From: Accumulibacter sp003538495
Lineage (GTDB): Bacteria; Pseudomonadota; Gammaproteobacteria; Burkholderiales; Rhodocyclaceae
Reading direction: 5' to 3'
Assembly: GCF_029255145.1 (NCBI RefSeq)
Contig: NZ_JAPUVQ010000143.1
Coordinates: 1-64,000 of the forward strand
Length of the DNA: 64,000 nt
The position numbers and the translations under genes are program-made. Position 1 is the first letter of the stretch. Each line of letters begins with the position of its first letter. Below, in pieces: positions 27,724 through 35,731 of this stretch. The notes under the pieces are model-generated. The model made no database searches, was not told the DNA's origin, and worked only from the letters and a program-made list of their open reading frames with translations.

Positions 27724-27763
27724 AAATGCGAAAACGGAGAAGCGGCATGCAGCCGCTTCTCCG
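27724..27763 (-). terminator. Rho-independent terminator of the first PEP-CTERM gene
   Basis: A perfect 12-bp stem (CGGAGAAGCGGC, 27735-27746, with its complement at 27752-27763) surrounds a 5-nt loop. On the minus strand it is followed by TTTT and more T-rich sequence. It lies 20 bp after the stop of the gene at 27783-28451. Confidence 0.85.
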
Positions 27764-27782
27764 GGCCTCAGTCAGCGCCTTT

Positions 27783-28451
27783 TCAGGCTTGAACTTTGCG
27801 GCGCGCGCAGAAGGCAAGGGCGCCGATCCCCAGCAAGGCCAAGGTGCCCGGCTCAGGGATGTTTGGGTTCACAGAGCCGAAGGTGATGTTGTCGTATCCG
27901 GTTTGATTGGCGGTGCCGCCAAAGTCGATCGAGTAAGCCGTGCCGCTGAAGGCCACACCGACCGGCGTGAAGTTACAGAAAGTACCACTCGGGTCGCCAG
28001 TGCAGTTGTCGGTATACTGAGCCGTCAGATTGAGCGACCCAAGGACGTTACCACCGCCGGCCGCGCCACCCAGCGCATCATACACGCTGACAGTCGCCGC
28101 GGTGGACGACGTGTAATAGAACGAGAAGCCGGTCGTAAAGCCCGCAGCGTAATCGAGAACGGCGGTCGCCGCATTCAGGAAGAACATGATGGTATTGGGC
28201 GTCGGCTCGTTTGCGAAGTTGCCGTTACCGCCGTTATCCGCATCGACAAGCCCGAGGGCATCAACGAACTGGACGCCGTAGTTCGGGCCGGAATTGCCCA
28301 AGCTATCGGTTCCGCCGTTGTAGAAATTCTGGATGTCGGCGTAGTCACCCACACCTTCGAAGGTCAAGGTGAAGGCTCCGGCTTGAGCGCTGCAGAGCAA
28401 ACCAGCAGCCACAAGGGCAGCGTTCAGTAGGCTAGTCTTGATGAGTTTCAT
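27783..28451 (-). CDS. PEP-CTERM sorting-domain surface protein (1)
   Basis: 222 aa, ATG preceded by AGGGGT. The signal peptide is MKLIKTSLLNAALVAAGLL with cleavage near AQAGAF. The body is Gly/Thr/Asn-rich and beta-structured with one cysteine pair (NCTGDPSGTFC). The C-terminus is a PEP-CTERM signal: IPEPGTLALLGIGAL, a short hydrophobic helix, then CARRKVQA. Such proteins are cut and exported by an exosortase and are linked to exopolysaccharide and floc matrix. No exosortase gene is in this window. A sigma-54 promoter and a 17-bp activator-like element lie upstream, as for the other five PEP-CTERM genes. Confidence 0.9.
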   Translation of the reverse strand: MKLIKTSLLNAALVAAGLLCSAQAGAFTLTFEGVGDYADIQNFYNGGTDSLGNSGPNYGVQFVDALGLVDADNGGNGNFANEPTPNTIMFFLNAATAVLDYAAGFTTGFSFYYTSSTAATVSVYDALGGAAGGGNVLGSLNLTAQYTDNCTGDPSGTFCNFTPVGVAFSGTAYSIDFGGTANQTGYDNITFGSVNPNIPEPGTLALLGIGALAFCARRKVQA

Positions 28452-28555
28452 GTCGTTTACCCCTGTTAGAGAAGATTCGTGTCATAGCTAGACTGTCGGT
28501 GCGCCTTACTGCGGACTGGCCACCGTTCGGATTGAATTCAACCCGACGTTTCTCT

Positions 28556-28571
28556 AGCATTTTTCGTGCCA
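28556..28571 (-). promoter_or_regulatory. Sigma-54 promoter of PEP-CTERM gene 1
   Basis: On the minus strand it reads TGGCACGAAAAATGCT, with GG and GC at the correct -24/-12 spacing. It is about 105 bp before the start codon at 28451. Confidence 0.85.
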
Positions 28572-28635
28572 CTACTTTCAACATGCTGATAAATGGGCAT
28601 TACATCCCCAACTGTCAGCGGACAACAACAACGAC

Positions 28636-28652
28636 TGTAAGATTTTTCGACA
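28636..28652 (-). promoter_or_regulatory. 17-bp upstream activator-like element of PEP-CTERM gene 1
   Basis: On the minus strand it reads TGTCGAAAAATCTTACA, a member of the TGTCGRNNTYYTTTACA set found before all six PEP-CTERM genes. It lies 64 bp upstream of the sigma-54 promoter. Confidence 0.8.
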
Positions 28653-28711
28653 CTGGCTCTTGCAGCGCCCGGCCCGGCCTGCCCAGCGCGAGTGTCCGCT
28701 GCCAACGATCT

Positions 28712-28945
28712 CAGCCGTAGCGCCCCTCAATGTCGTCAGGGGTTCCTTGTGGGTTGGGGGAGCGAACATCTCTTCGGTCAGCGCGTGCTCGACCACTCTG
28801 CTTATCAGCATGAAGATGCACTCCTCGCTGGCGCGCTGCGGCTGCGCCATGTTGTGGGTGGCGATCAGGATAGTGTACGGGCGACGCAGTTTCCAGAGCA
28901 GCACCTGCCGCAGCGAGTCTTCGACGATCGCGTCTGGTGTCTCTG
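28712..28945 (-). pseudogene. Internally deleted pstB fragment
   Basis: On the minus strand this is close to the end of pstB1 (30942-31751). It reads DAIVEDSLRQVLLW, then directly KLRRPYTILIATHNMAQ, then RASEECIFMLISRVVEHALTEEMF. In the intact gene about 55 residues, including the signature and Walker B, lie between the two blocks. The deletion joins two LLW-encoding CTGCTCTGG sites. A frameshift near the end separates the last residues (DIEGRYG) from the rest. It has no start and no Walker A, so it is not functional. Confidence 0.8.
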
Positions 28946-28985
28946 ATCCGGCCGCTGGAGATCAACGGAGCGGAATTACGCAATA

Positions 28986-29580
28986 GGCCATTCCGACGGC
29001 ACCGATGAGCGAGCGCAAAAACATCATCGCGTGTCGGGCCGCCTTCGAGTTGCGGCCGGTTGCAGTGGTCCGTCTCGGCATCGGGATGCCCAAGGATGAT
29101 GGCGACGACGACCTGGATGTCTGCTTCCTCGGACTGGCGCAGGCCGGCTGGCAGGGCAACCTCAATGTTTCGAAGTTCGGCCCGCGTCTGGTGTGTACCG
29201 GCACTTTCATCAATATCTCGCAGAACGCCCGAAAGGGGATCTTCATCGGCACCTTCGCGGCCGGCGCGCTGAAAGTCGCGATCGACGACGGCCAGTTCCG
29301 AATCGTGCAAGACCGCGAGGCTGGGAAGTTGGCCGAACAGATCGGACACGGGACTTTCAGGGGCGCCCAGGACCGCACGAGCGGACTGACGGTCGACATG
29401 GTCAAGGAAGTGGTCGACACCTACTACCACAAGGTCACCCGCCTCACCTCGAATACCTTCCTGCAGGCCAGGCTCGGCGAAGCTCTACGGAAGCAAAAAA
29501 TCGCCGCGGGCAGCTACCAAGCTGCCGCCGAGGTCGAAGCACACTCCGGCCGCCGGAGTGATGCGCCGGCGATAATCTGA
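28986..29580 (+). pseudogene. Twice internally deleted copy of the CoA-transferase gene
   Basis: 191 codons are open from ATG 29005. The product reads as three pieces of the 667-aa protein at 25365-27368: MSERKNIIACRAAFELRP to GIGMP; then DLDVCFLGLAQAGWQGNLN to TSGLTV; then DMVKEVVDTYYHKVTRL to the end. The first deletion removes the catalytic EPG glutamate block and the second removes about 140 residues, yet both keep the reading frame. Substitutions relative to the parent are spread throughout. An active CoA-transferase is impossible; a residual product cannot be excluded. Confidence 0.8.
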
Positions 29581-29732
29581 TCCAGGGGCCCGCGTGGACA
29601 ACCTCGATCACGGCGCCCTGACGCCGCCGGACTGCGCCGCGATGCCGATCCGGCGAAATCCGGCAGCTGTCGCGATCCCGATGCTTATCCGCAGCCACCA
29701 GCAGCAGAACGTGGCCGACATGAGGATGATCT

Positions 29733-29749
29733 GTCGGATTTCTTTACAC
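29733..29749 (+). promoter_or_regulatory. 17-bp upstream activator-like element of PEP-CTERM gene 2
   Basis: TGTCGGATTTCTTTACA, 63 bp upstream of the sigma-54 promoter at 29813. It matches the element before the other five PEP-CTERM genes. Confidence 0.8.
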
Positions 29750-29812
29750 ATGGGGTCTGCGGTTCCCGCAAACTTTTTAGTAAGTAACTGACAAAACTTG
29801 ACTATTAGTTTT

Positions 29813-29828
29813 TGGCATGAAACGTGCT
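29813..29828 (+). promoter_or_regulatory. Sigma-54 promoter of PEP-CTERM gene 2
   Basis: TGGCATGAAACGTGCT, with GG/GC at -24/-12 spacing. It is about 150 bp before ATG 29979. Confidence 0.8.
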
Positions 29829-29978
29829 TTGATCAAGGCAACCTGTTTCTGCAACATTTCCGTAAGAGTTTGTGCAGCAATGGGGGTTGCCAGGGTTGGT
29901 TCTGATGCGTTCGGAGCGCCAATCGATCAACCGATAACTAAAACCATCAATCACCCAATCACCACTTGGAGCAGACAA

Positions 29979-30647
29979 ATGAACAAGACACATCTGGCAT
30001 CAGGAATGAAACTTCGGCACGCCGTCCAGCTCGGTCTGGCTGGCTTGGCACTCGCCTGCACCGTTCCCGCTTGGGCCGTGGCGATCAGCGTCGAGAATGG
30101 CGGGATCACTTTGAACTCGACTGACACGAGCACTGCCGGCGACGTGGGGGCGCCCTGGGTCATCAACGAGACCATGACCTCTGCCGGCACCCTGAAACTT
30201 GAAGGTGATCCGCTCGGTGGTAACAACCCGACCGGCAGCGGCCACGCGGCCGGGAAGTGGTTCCAGAAAATCGTTACCAACAACACGGGGGTGGCCTGGA
30301 CGTCGTTTGAACTCGAATTGCAGGTCATCCTTGGGACGCCTTCCGGTCAGGGCGACGGTCTGAGCTTCGCCGATGGGTCTGCTGTGACGGGGCTTTTCAG
30401 CTCCGACGTGTTCTCGGGCTACACCCGCATCGATGACACGCGGGATTACCTCAACTTCAGCGGCGGCACCGTCGCTGATGGTGCGACGGTGACTTTCAAT
30501 TTCGTGATCACTGACAACTCCGGCAACGATCCGTTCTACCTGCTGCAGACCCCCAACAAGCAAGAAGTGCCGGAACCCGGCACGCTCGCTCTGCTCGGCC
30601 TCGCGGGTATTGGCATGTTTGGCCTTCGTCGGCGCAAGTTGGCCTAG
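29979..30647 (+). CDS. PEP-CTERM sorting-domain surface protein (2)
   Basis: 222 aa from ATG 29979, which has GGAG at about 8 nt. The signal peptide covers MNKTHLASGMKLRHAVQLG and the following hydrophobic stretch, with cleavage near PAWAVA. The body has INETMTSAGTLKLEGDP and FELELQVILGTPSGQGDGL, a beta-rich fold. The C-terminus is VPEPGTLALLGLAG, a short helix and GLRRRKLA. It is an exosortase substrate destined for the cell surface or matrix. Its own terminator follows, and the sigma-54 promoter with activator-like element precedes it. Confidence 0.9.
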   Translation: MNKTHLASGMKLRHAVQLGLAGLALACTVPAWAVAISVENGGITLNSTDTSTAGDVGAPWVINETMTSAGTLKLEGDPLGGNNPTGSGHAAGKWFQKIVTNNTGVAWTSFELELQVILGTPSGQGDGLSFADGSAVTGLFSSDVFSGYTRIDDTRDYLNFSGGTVADGATVTFNFVITDNSGNDPFYLLQTPNKQEVPEPGTLALLGLAGIGMFGLRRRKLA

Positions 30648-30669
30648 TAAGAACCGGCAGAAACACCAG

Positions 30670-30698
30670 AACGGCGAACCCTCGGGTTCGCCGTTTTC
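30670..30698 (+). terminator. Rho-independent terminator of PEP-CTERM gene 2
   Basis: The 11-bp stem AACGGCGAACC (30670-30680) pairs with GGTTCGCCGTT (30685-30695) across a 4-nt loop, followed by TTTCT. It is 22 bp after the stop codon. Confidence 0.85.
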
Positions 30699-30941
30699 TA
30701 TTGTGGCTGCTTTGTCGGTGGTCGGTGTCCTGCACTCGGTTCACCAACCGCTGCCACCCCGCTCGTCTCCCGCCCGAGGATGGCGCGAGGCTTTGTCTGT
30801 TCGCCTAGGTGCCGGCACGTTCAAAGCGCCGCACCAGGCAGCGGCCAGACACACGGAGATCAGACCCAGCCCCTGCAAATAGCGTCGCCCTATCGACGCA
30901 CGACCGGCGTCCGTTCCACGCCATGACTCAGCGCGTCAGGC

Positions 30942-31751
30942 TCAGCCGTAGCGCCCTTCAATGTAGTCGGCGGTTTCCCTGTGCGTCGGGGTAACGAACA
31001 TCTCTTCGGTCAGCGCGTGCTCGACCACTCGGCCCATCAGCATGAAGACGCACTCCTCGCTGGCGCGCCGCGCCTGCGCCATGTTGTGGGTGACGATCAG
31101 GATGGTGTACTTGCCGCGCAGTTCCCAGAGCAGCTCTTCCACCGCTTCGGTACCCTTTGGGTCGAGCGCCGAGCAGGGCTCGTCCATCAGCAGGAGCTTC
31201 GGCTTCACCGGCAGCAGGCGGGCGATGCACAACTTCTGCTGCTCTTCCAGCGACAGCTCGGTGGCCTTGCGCTTGAGCCGGTCCTTGACCTTGTCCCAGA
31301 GCAGTACCTGCCGCAGCGAGTCTTCGACGATCTCGTCCGGTGTCCCGCGGTGCACATCGCCGCCGCCCTTGGCGTGCAGCCGATGGCCGAAAAGGATGTT
31401 GTCGCGGATCGAAATGGGCAGTGGATTCGGACGCTGAAAGACCATCCCGACCTGCTTGCGCACCTGGATCAGCTCGACCTGGGGGTCGTAGATGTTCTGG
31501 CCCATGACGTCGATTCTGCCGTCGATGCGCACGTAGCCGAGACGCTCGTTGATGCGGTTGACGCTGCGCAGGTAGGTACTCTTGCCACAGCCAGAAGGCC
31601 CGATCATCGAGGTGATCATGCCCTGTCGGATCCGCAGATCCACGTCGTACAGGGCCTGAAAAGTCCCGTACCAGAGGTTGAGTTTCCTGGTGTCTATCGC
31701 GTATTCGGGTGCTGGCTGCTGCAGATCTGCGGCTTGGGCGGCGGCGGTCAT
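30942..31751 (-). CDS. pstB: Phosphate ABC transporter ATPase, PstB1, with degenerate signature motif
   Basis: 269 aa from ATG 31751. It has Walker A GPSGCGKST, the Q-loop glutamine in VGMVFQRPNPLP, Walker B LLLMDEPCSALDP, and the H-loop histidine in LIVTHNMAQ. The signature helix, however, reads ELSLEEQQKLCIAR where PstB proteins have ELSGGQQQRLCIAR, so LSGGQ is lost. It is the last gene of pstS-phoU-pstC-pstA-pstB2-pstB1 and follows a second, differently degenerate ATPase. The two probably form one heterodimer on PstC/PstA: PstB1 brings a complete nucleotide site and PstB2 brings the working LSGGQ facing it. Confidence 0.9.
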   Translation of the reverse strand: MTAAAQAADLQQPAPEYAIDTRKLNLWYGTFQALYDVDLRIRQGMITSMIGPSGCGKSTYLRSVNRINERLGYVRIDGRIDVMGQNIYDPQVELIQVRKQVGMVFQRPNPLPISIRDNILFGHRLHAKGGGDVHRGTPDEIVEDSLRQVLLWDKVKDRLKRKATELSLEEQQKLCIARLLPVKPKLLLMDEPCSALDPKGTEAVEELLWELRGKYTILIVTHNMAQARRASEECVFMLMGRVVEHALTEEMFVTPTHRETADYIEGRYG

Positions 31752-31887
31752 GCTGGTTGTCCTTCGTTGGCATTGATCAAGTCTGTCGAAAGCCGGGGCC
31801 TGCGCCGCAGCCATTCATCTGTGGGCCTCCTGCCTAGCGCCGGGCTCCCCGGCTTCGCGGCAGCAGTGAGAAGCCGGGATTCGGGTA

Positions 31888-32709
31888 TCAGCCGAAGCGG
31901 CCCTCGACGTAGTCGCGGGTGCGCTGATCCTTCACCTCGCCGGTGAACAGATCCTCGGTCACCCCCACCTCGACGCACTCGCCGTTCAGGAAAAAAGCGG
32001 TCCGGTTAGCCAGACGCCGGGCCTGCTGCACCAGATTGGTGACCAGGATGATCGTCACGTCCTTGCACAGTTCCTTGAGGACGTCCTCGATGCGCATCGT
32101 GGTCACCGGGTCCACCGCAATCGAGAACTCGTCGAGCATCAGCAGGTCGGGCTCCTGTGAAAGCGCCCTGGCGATCGTCAGCCGCTGCTGCTGGCCACCC
32201 GAAAGCAGGCTCCCCAGGGCATTGAGCCGATCCTTGACTTCGTCCCAGAGCGCCGCGCGGGTCAGGCAGCGCTGGACGATCACGTCCAGTTCGGCCTTGT
32301 TTTTGATTCCCCGCAAACGCGGCGACAGCGCGACGTTTTCGTAGACCGTCATCGGCAGGCCGACCGGCAGCGGAAAGACCACGCCGATGCGGCTGCGCAG
32401 GGCATAGACGTTGCTCAGGCGGCGGGTATCGCGGTCGTTGAAGCGGATTTCACCGTCCACCCGCATGCCCGGGGTAAACACGTCCATGCGGTTGATCGCC
32501 TTGAGAAAAGACGTCTTGCCCGCGTTGGCCGGGCCGATGATGCCGAAGATCTCGTGTTCGCGAATTTCCAGATCGACCCCCTGCAGGGCCACCGAGCTGC
32601 CGTAGCGGATGCTCAGGTCCTTGACCAGCAGCTTGGTCCGTGCCGCGGTGGTGAAGACGTCGATTGGCTCGTCGACTGCGGCCGGCGCCAGAGAATTCTG
32701 ACTTACCAT
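31888..32709 (-). CDS. Second PstB-like ABC ATPase, PstB2, with degenerate Q- and H-loops
   Basis: 273 aa from ATG 32709; the ATG sits inside the last codons of pstA (ATGGTAA), so translation is coupled. Walker A is GPANAGKTS, the signature SLLSGGQQQRLTIAR is intact, and Walker B is LLMLDEFSIAVDP. The Q-loop has proline for glutamine (VVFPLPVG where PstB has VFQKPNP) and the H-loop histidine is asparagine (LVTNLVQQA where PstB has VTHNMQQA). Its own ATP site is therefore likely poor at hydrolysis, while its LSGGQ can complete the site of PstB1. The PstB family assignment is firm; the heterodimer is inferred. Confidence 0.88.
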   Translation of the reverse strand: MVSQNSLAPAAVDEPIDVFTTAARTKLLVKDLSIRYGSSVALQGVDLEIREHEIFGIIGPANAGKTSFLKAINRMDVFTPGMRVDGEIRFNDRDTRRLSNVYALRSRIGVVFPLPVGLPMTVYENVALSPRLRGIKNKAELDVIVQRCLTRAALWDEVKDRLNALGSLLSGGQQQRLTIARALSQEPDLLMLDEFSIAVDPVTTMRIEDVLKELCKDVTIILVTNLVQQARRLANRTAFFLNGECVEVGVTEDLFTGEVKDQRTRDYVEGRFG

Positions 32710-33593
32710 TTCTTTTTCCCCCTGAGCCACATGCGGAAGGCGATCGAGGCGCTGTTCATCAGCAAAACCAGCGCGATCAGCACCAGGGCGATCCCGAAGG
32801 GTATTTCGTCGGCGATGCCGGGGACCTGCGTGGCGGCGACGAAGAGGTGCAGCGACAGCGCCATGGTCTGGTCCATCACGCTCTGCGGCAGGAAAGGCGT
32901 AAAGAACACCGCGCCGGTGAACATGATCGGCGCGGTCTCGCCGGCGGTCCGCGAGACCTCCAGGATCACGCCGGTCAGGATGCCGGTGATCGAGTTCGGC
33001 AGAACCACCTTGCGGATCGTCTGCCAACGCGTCGCGCCCATGTTCCAGCATGCTTCGCGAAACGCCTGTGGCACCGCCTGCAGCGACTCGCGGGTGGCGA
33101 CGATCACCACCGGCATGGTCATCACCGCGAGGGTCAGGCTGGCCGCCAGGATGCTGGTTCCAAAACCGAAGAAGATGACGAAAGCCCCCAGCCCGAACAA
33201 GGCGTGGACGATCGACGGAACGCCCGCCAGGTTGATGATCGCCAGGTTGATGGCGCGGGTAAACCAGTTGTCGCCCGCATACTCGCTGAGATAGATCGCC
33301 GCAAACACGCCAATCGGTACCGACAGCAGCAGCGCCACGGTCACCAGCCAGACCGTCCCCAGCAAGGCCGGCAGAACCCCTCCGGAACGCATGCCATCGG
33401 TGGGCGCGGTAAACAGGAACTCCCAGGAGATCACCGCGCCACCCTTGACCACCAGCGTGCCAAGGATCAGCAACACCGGCGCGATCAACATCAGGGTCAT
33501 CAGACCGAAGAGCAGTCGGTAGAGACGCTGCACGCGCTCGTTACGCTGGTTCAGGCCGGTCGCCTGAAACAGTACTGCATTGGCCGTTGTCAT
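32703..33593 (-). CDS. pstA: Phosphate ABC transporter permease PstA
   Basis: 296 aa with six predicted membrane helices. The EAA cytoplasmic loop reads ACWNMGATRWQTIRKVVLPN. Other PstA marks are GGVLPALLGTVWL, GVPSIVHALFGLGAF and SRTAGETAPIMFTG. It forms the phosphate channel with PstC. It starts 4 nt after pstC ends and overlaps the start of pstB2, so the order is tightly coupled. Length is normal for the family. Confidence 0.95.
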   Translation of the reverse strand: MTTANAVLFQATGLNQRNERVQRLYRLLFGLMTLMLIAPVLLILGTLVVKGGAVISWEFLFTAPTDGMRSGGVLPALLGTVWLVTVALLLSVPIGVFAAIYLSEYAGDNWFTRAINLAIINLAGVPSIVHALFGLGAFVIFFGFGTSILAASLTLAVMTMPVVIVATRESLQAVPQAFREACWNMGATRWQTIRKVVLPNSITGILTGVILEVSRTAGETAPIMFTGAVFFTPFLPQSVMDQTMALSLHLFVAATQVPGIADEIPFGIALVLIALVLLMNSASIAFRMWLRGKKKW

Positions 33594-33596
33594 TTT

Positions 33597-34544
33597 CTAT
33601 CCCTTGCGAATGCCACGCACGATCAGGTCGGCGGTCAGGTTGACGGTGAAGGTGACCAGGAACAGCAGGATCCCGATGGTGAACAACACCTGGTAGTGCT
33701 CGCCACCGACCACCGTTTCGCCAAGCTCGGCGGCGATCGTGGCGGTCAGCGCGCGTACCGAATCGAAGATGCTGTCCGGGATATTGACCGCATGACCAGT
33801 GGCCATCAGCACCGCCATGGTCTCGCCGAAACCACGGCCAACGCCGAGCAGCACGCCTCCGAGCAGGCCGTTCTTGGCCGCCGGCAGCACCACCTTGTAG
33901 GTCACCTGCCAGCGTGTCGCGCCCATCGCCTCGGCCGCCTCGCGGTAGCGGTCGGGCACCGCCTTGAGCGCATCCTCGGCGATCGAGGTCATGATCGGTG
34001 CCGCCATCAGGCCGAGGATGATGCCGGCGTTGAGCACGCACAGCCCCACCGGAACGTCGAACCACTTGATGATCAGCGGGTTCATGATCACCAGCCCGAT
34101 GAAGCCCCAGACCACCGAAGGAATGGCGGCCAGCAGTTCGACCAGCACCTTCAGCGCTTCACGCGTCTTGCCGCTGGCGAACTCGGCGATATAGATCGCC
34201 GTACCCAGCGAAAACGGGATCGCCACCAGCATCGCCAGGCCGGTGACGCTCGCCGTGCCGGCGATCAACGCCAGGATGCCGTATTCGGGATCGTCGGCAT
34301 CGCTCGGAGACCAGTACGGGGTCAGGAAGAACTCGCGAAAGTTGAGATGCTCGATGATGAAGCCGATCCCTTCCTTGGTGACGAAGACGAAGATCCCGAG
34401 GACAAAAACGATCGCCGAGACACCGCAGACAAAGACCACCGCCTCTACCGCCTTGTCGACATACCAGTCGAAGTCACGGCGATCGAAGTCGTTCACTTCT
34501 CTGGCAGCAACAGCGCCGCCCTGGGTAGGGTTGCTGGTAACCAT
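33597..34544 (-). CDS. pstC: Phosphate ABC transporter permease PstC
   Basis: 315 aa with about six membrane helices. Family marks are IPFSLGTAIYIAEFA, LAAIPSVVWGFIGL, the EAA loop EAMGATRWQVTYKVVLPAA and GVGRGFGETMAVLMATG. An extended N-terminus and a sizeable loop (LNFREFFLTPYWSPSD) between the first helices are usual in PstC. It pairs with PstA to form the inner-membrane pore. The start ATG at 34544 comes directly after the phoU stop. Confidence 0.95.
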   Translation of the reverse strand: MVTSNPTQGGAVAAREVNDFDRRDFDWYVDKAVEAVVFVCGVSAIVFVLGIFVFVTKEGIGFIIEHLNFREFFLTPYWSPSDADDPEYGILALIAGTASVTGLAMLVAIPFSLGTAIYIAEFASGKTREALKVLVELLAAIPSVVWGFIGLVIMNPLIIKWFDVPVGLCVLNAGIILGLMAAPIMTSIAEDALKAVPDRYREAAEAMGATRWQVTYKVVLPAAKNGLLGGVLLGVGRGFGETMAVLMATGHAVNIPDSIFDSVRALTATIAAELGETVVGGEHYQVLFTIGILLFLVTFTVNLTADLIVRGIRKG

Positions 34545-34545
34545 C

Positions 34546-35628
34546 TCAGCTGGGCTCCTCGCCGCGCAGGGTCTCCATCAGGTTGCTCACCTGCACCGCG
34601 ATCTGTCGACACAGTTCCCCGTAGCGTGCGCGCTGCTGCTCATCGGGAAGATCCGCGACGCCTGCGCCGAAGTCCCACTCGAGCGCTACGGTATGGAACG
34701 GTACGTTCGCGATGTACGACTTGATCGGTCCCTGCAGGCTGACGATCACCTGAAACTCGGAGAGATCCTGATGCGAAAGATCGAGTGCCCTGGGCCGGTG
34801 GCGGCCGAGATCGACGCCCAGATCCTGCAGGGCGCTGACCGCCTCCGGCGCCAACGTACCCGCCTGCCTGCCGGCGCTCCGGTACTCGCCGCCCGCGGGA
34901 AAGTTCTTGCGGCCGATCGCCTCGGCGGTCGGGCCAAGGACGGTGTTGTCCTCATCGAGAAAAAGGATTCGGAAAACCCGCGCCGCCTTGGTCTGGCCGG
35001 TGACCGCGAAAACCGTATCCTCACAGACGTTCTTGGCCTGGTCGGAAACCCGTTCGAGGGCGTTGAAGACGCCAAGATAGGCGAACAAATCCTCGGTGCT
35101 GAACTGGCCAGCCTCACCGACCAGATCGCTGAAGGCGACGTCGAAAGTCCGCTCGACCTGATCGGCCATGACCATCGTCGCCCTGGCCTTGTCGCAGTTT
35201 CCTTCGATGAACGCCGCGGCCGCCTGCTTGAACATCTGGCGCGACTCGCTGGCCAGCATTTCGACGCTGCGCTTGATCAGCGCGTCCGGGCGCTTGACCA
35301 CGTGCACCGACTCGCGCGCGATGGTCACCGCGTAGTCGCCGACACGTTCGAGACCGATGTTGGTGTGAATCACCGCGGTGATCAGACGCAGGTGTCCGGC
35401 GCTCGGCAAATGCACGCCGATGAAGGCATGACACATCCGGTCCAGCGCGCGACTGATGGCATTGATCCGCTGGTCGCCGAGAACGGTGGCGTAGGCCATT
35501 GCGTCGTTGCCGTTCAGCAGGGCGCGCACTGCGCTGGTCAGCGCATCGTCGACGCAGTCGGCCAGCAGCGCCAGTTGCTGCTTGATCCGGGACAGGTCTC
35601 TCTCGAGACGTTCTTCGTAATGACTCAT
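34546..35628 (-). CDS. phoU: PhoU fused to a catalytically dead low-molecular-weight phosphatase/ArsC-like domain
   Basis: 360 aa from ATG 35628 (MSHYEERLERDLSRIKQQL). Residues 1 to about 215 are PhoU, a two-repeat helical bundle with metal-binding LERVGDYA and LERVSDQA, giving negative control of the Pho regulon and of Pst. PhoU normally ends near 220-240 aa. Here about 140 residues follow (RILFLDEDNTVLGPTAEA to the end) that align with the LMW-PTPase/ArsC fold (ILFLCTGNSCRSQMAEA). Where the family has the CX5R loop this protein has D225 and no arginine, so it cannot act as a phosphatase. The fused part may be a ligand sensor or PstB contact; that is inference. Confidence 0.85.
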   Translation of the reverse strand: MSHYEERLERDLSRIKQQLALLADCVDDALTSAVRALLNGNDAMAYATVLGDQRINAISRALDRMCHAFIGVHLPSAGHLRLITAVIHTNIGLERVGDYAVTIARESVHVVKRPDALIKRSVEMLASESRQMFKQAAAAFIEGNCDKARATMVMADQVERTFDVAFSDLVGEAGQFSTEDLFAYLGVFNALERVSDQAKNVCEDTVFAVTGQTKAARVFRILFLDEDNTVLGPTAEAIGRKNFPAGGEYRSAGRQAGTLAPEAVSALQDLGVDLGRHRPRALDLSHQDLSEFQVIVSLQGPIKSYIANVPFHTVALEWDFGAGVADLPDEQQRARYGELCRQIAVQVSNLMETLRGEEPS

Positions 35629-35731
35629 CGGTAGCGGCTCCCCACAGCGCGTTCGGACAACACTTGAGACAACAATTAGCAAAGCGGGCACACGGAGTGC
35701 GGCGTCCGCGTGCCCGGAATGGCGGGCAGAC

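Larger units (their letters stand above)
29581..29978. other. Upstream regulatory region of PEP-CTERM gene 2
   Basis: No gene is recognised. The region becomes AT-rich from about 29735 and holds the activator-like element (29733-29749) and sigma-54 promoter (29813-29828) annotated separately. An in-frame ATG at 29817 lies inside the promoter and is not the gene start. Confidence 0.6.

Noticed and set aside
32664..34724. A 686-codon open frame on the plus strand opposite pstA/pstC
   Set aside because: Both permeases are clearly coding on the minus strand; the opposite frame has the low-complexity His/Gln/Arg/Asp composition of an antisense shadow.
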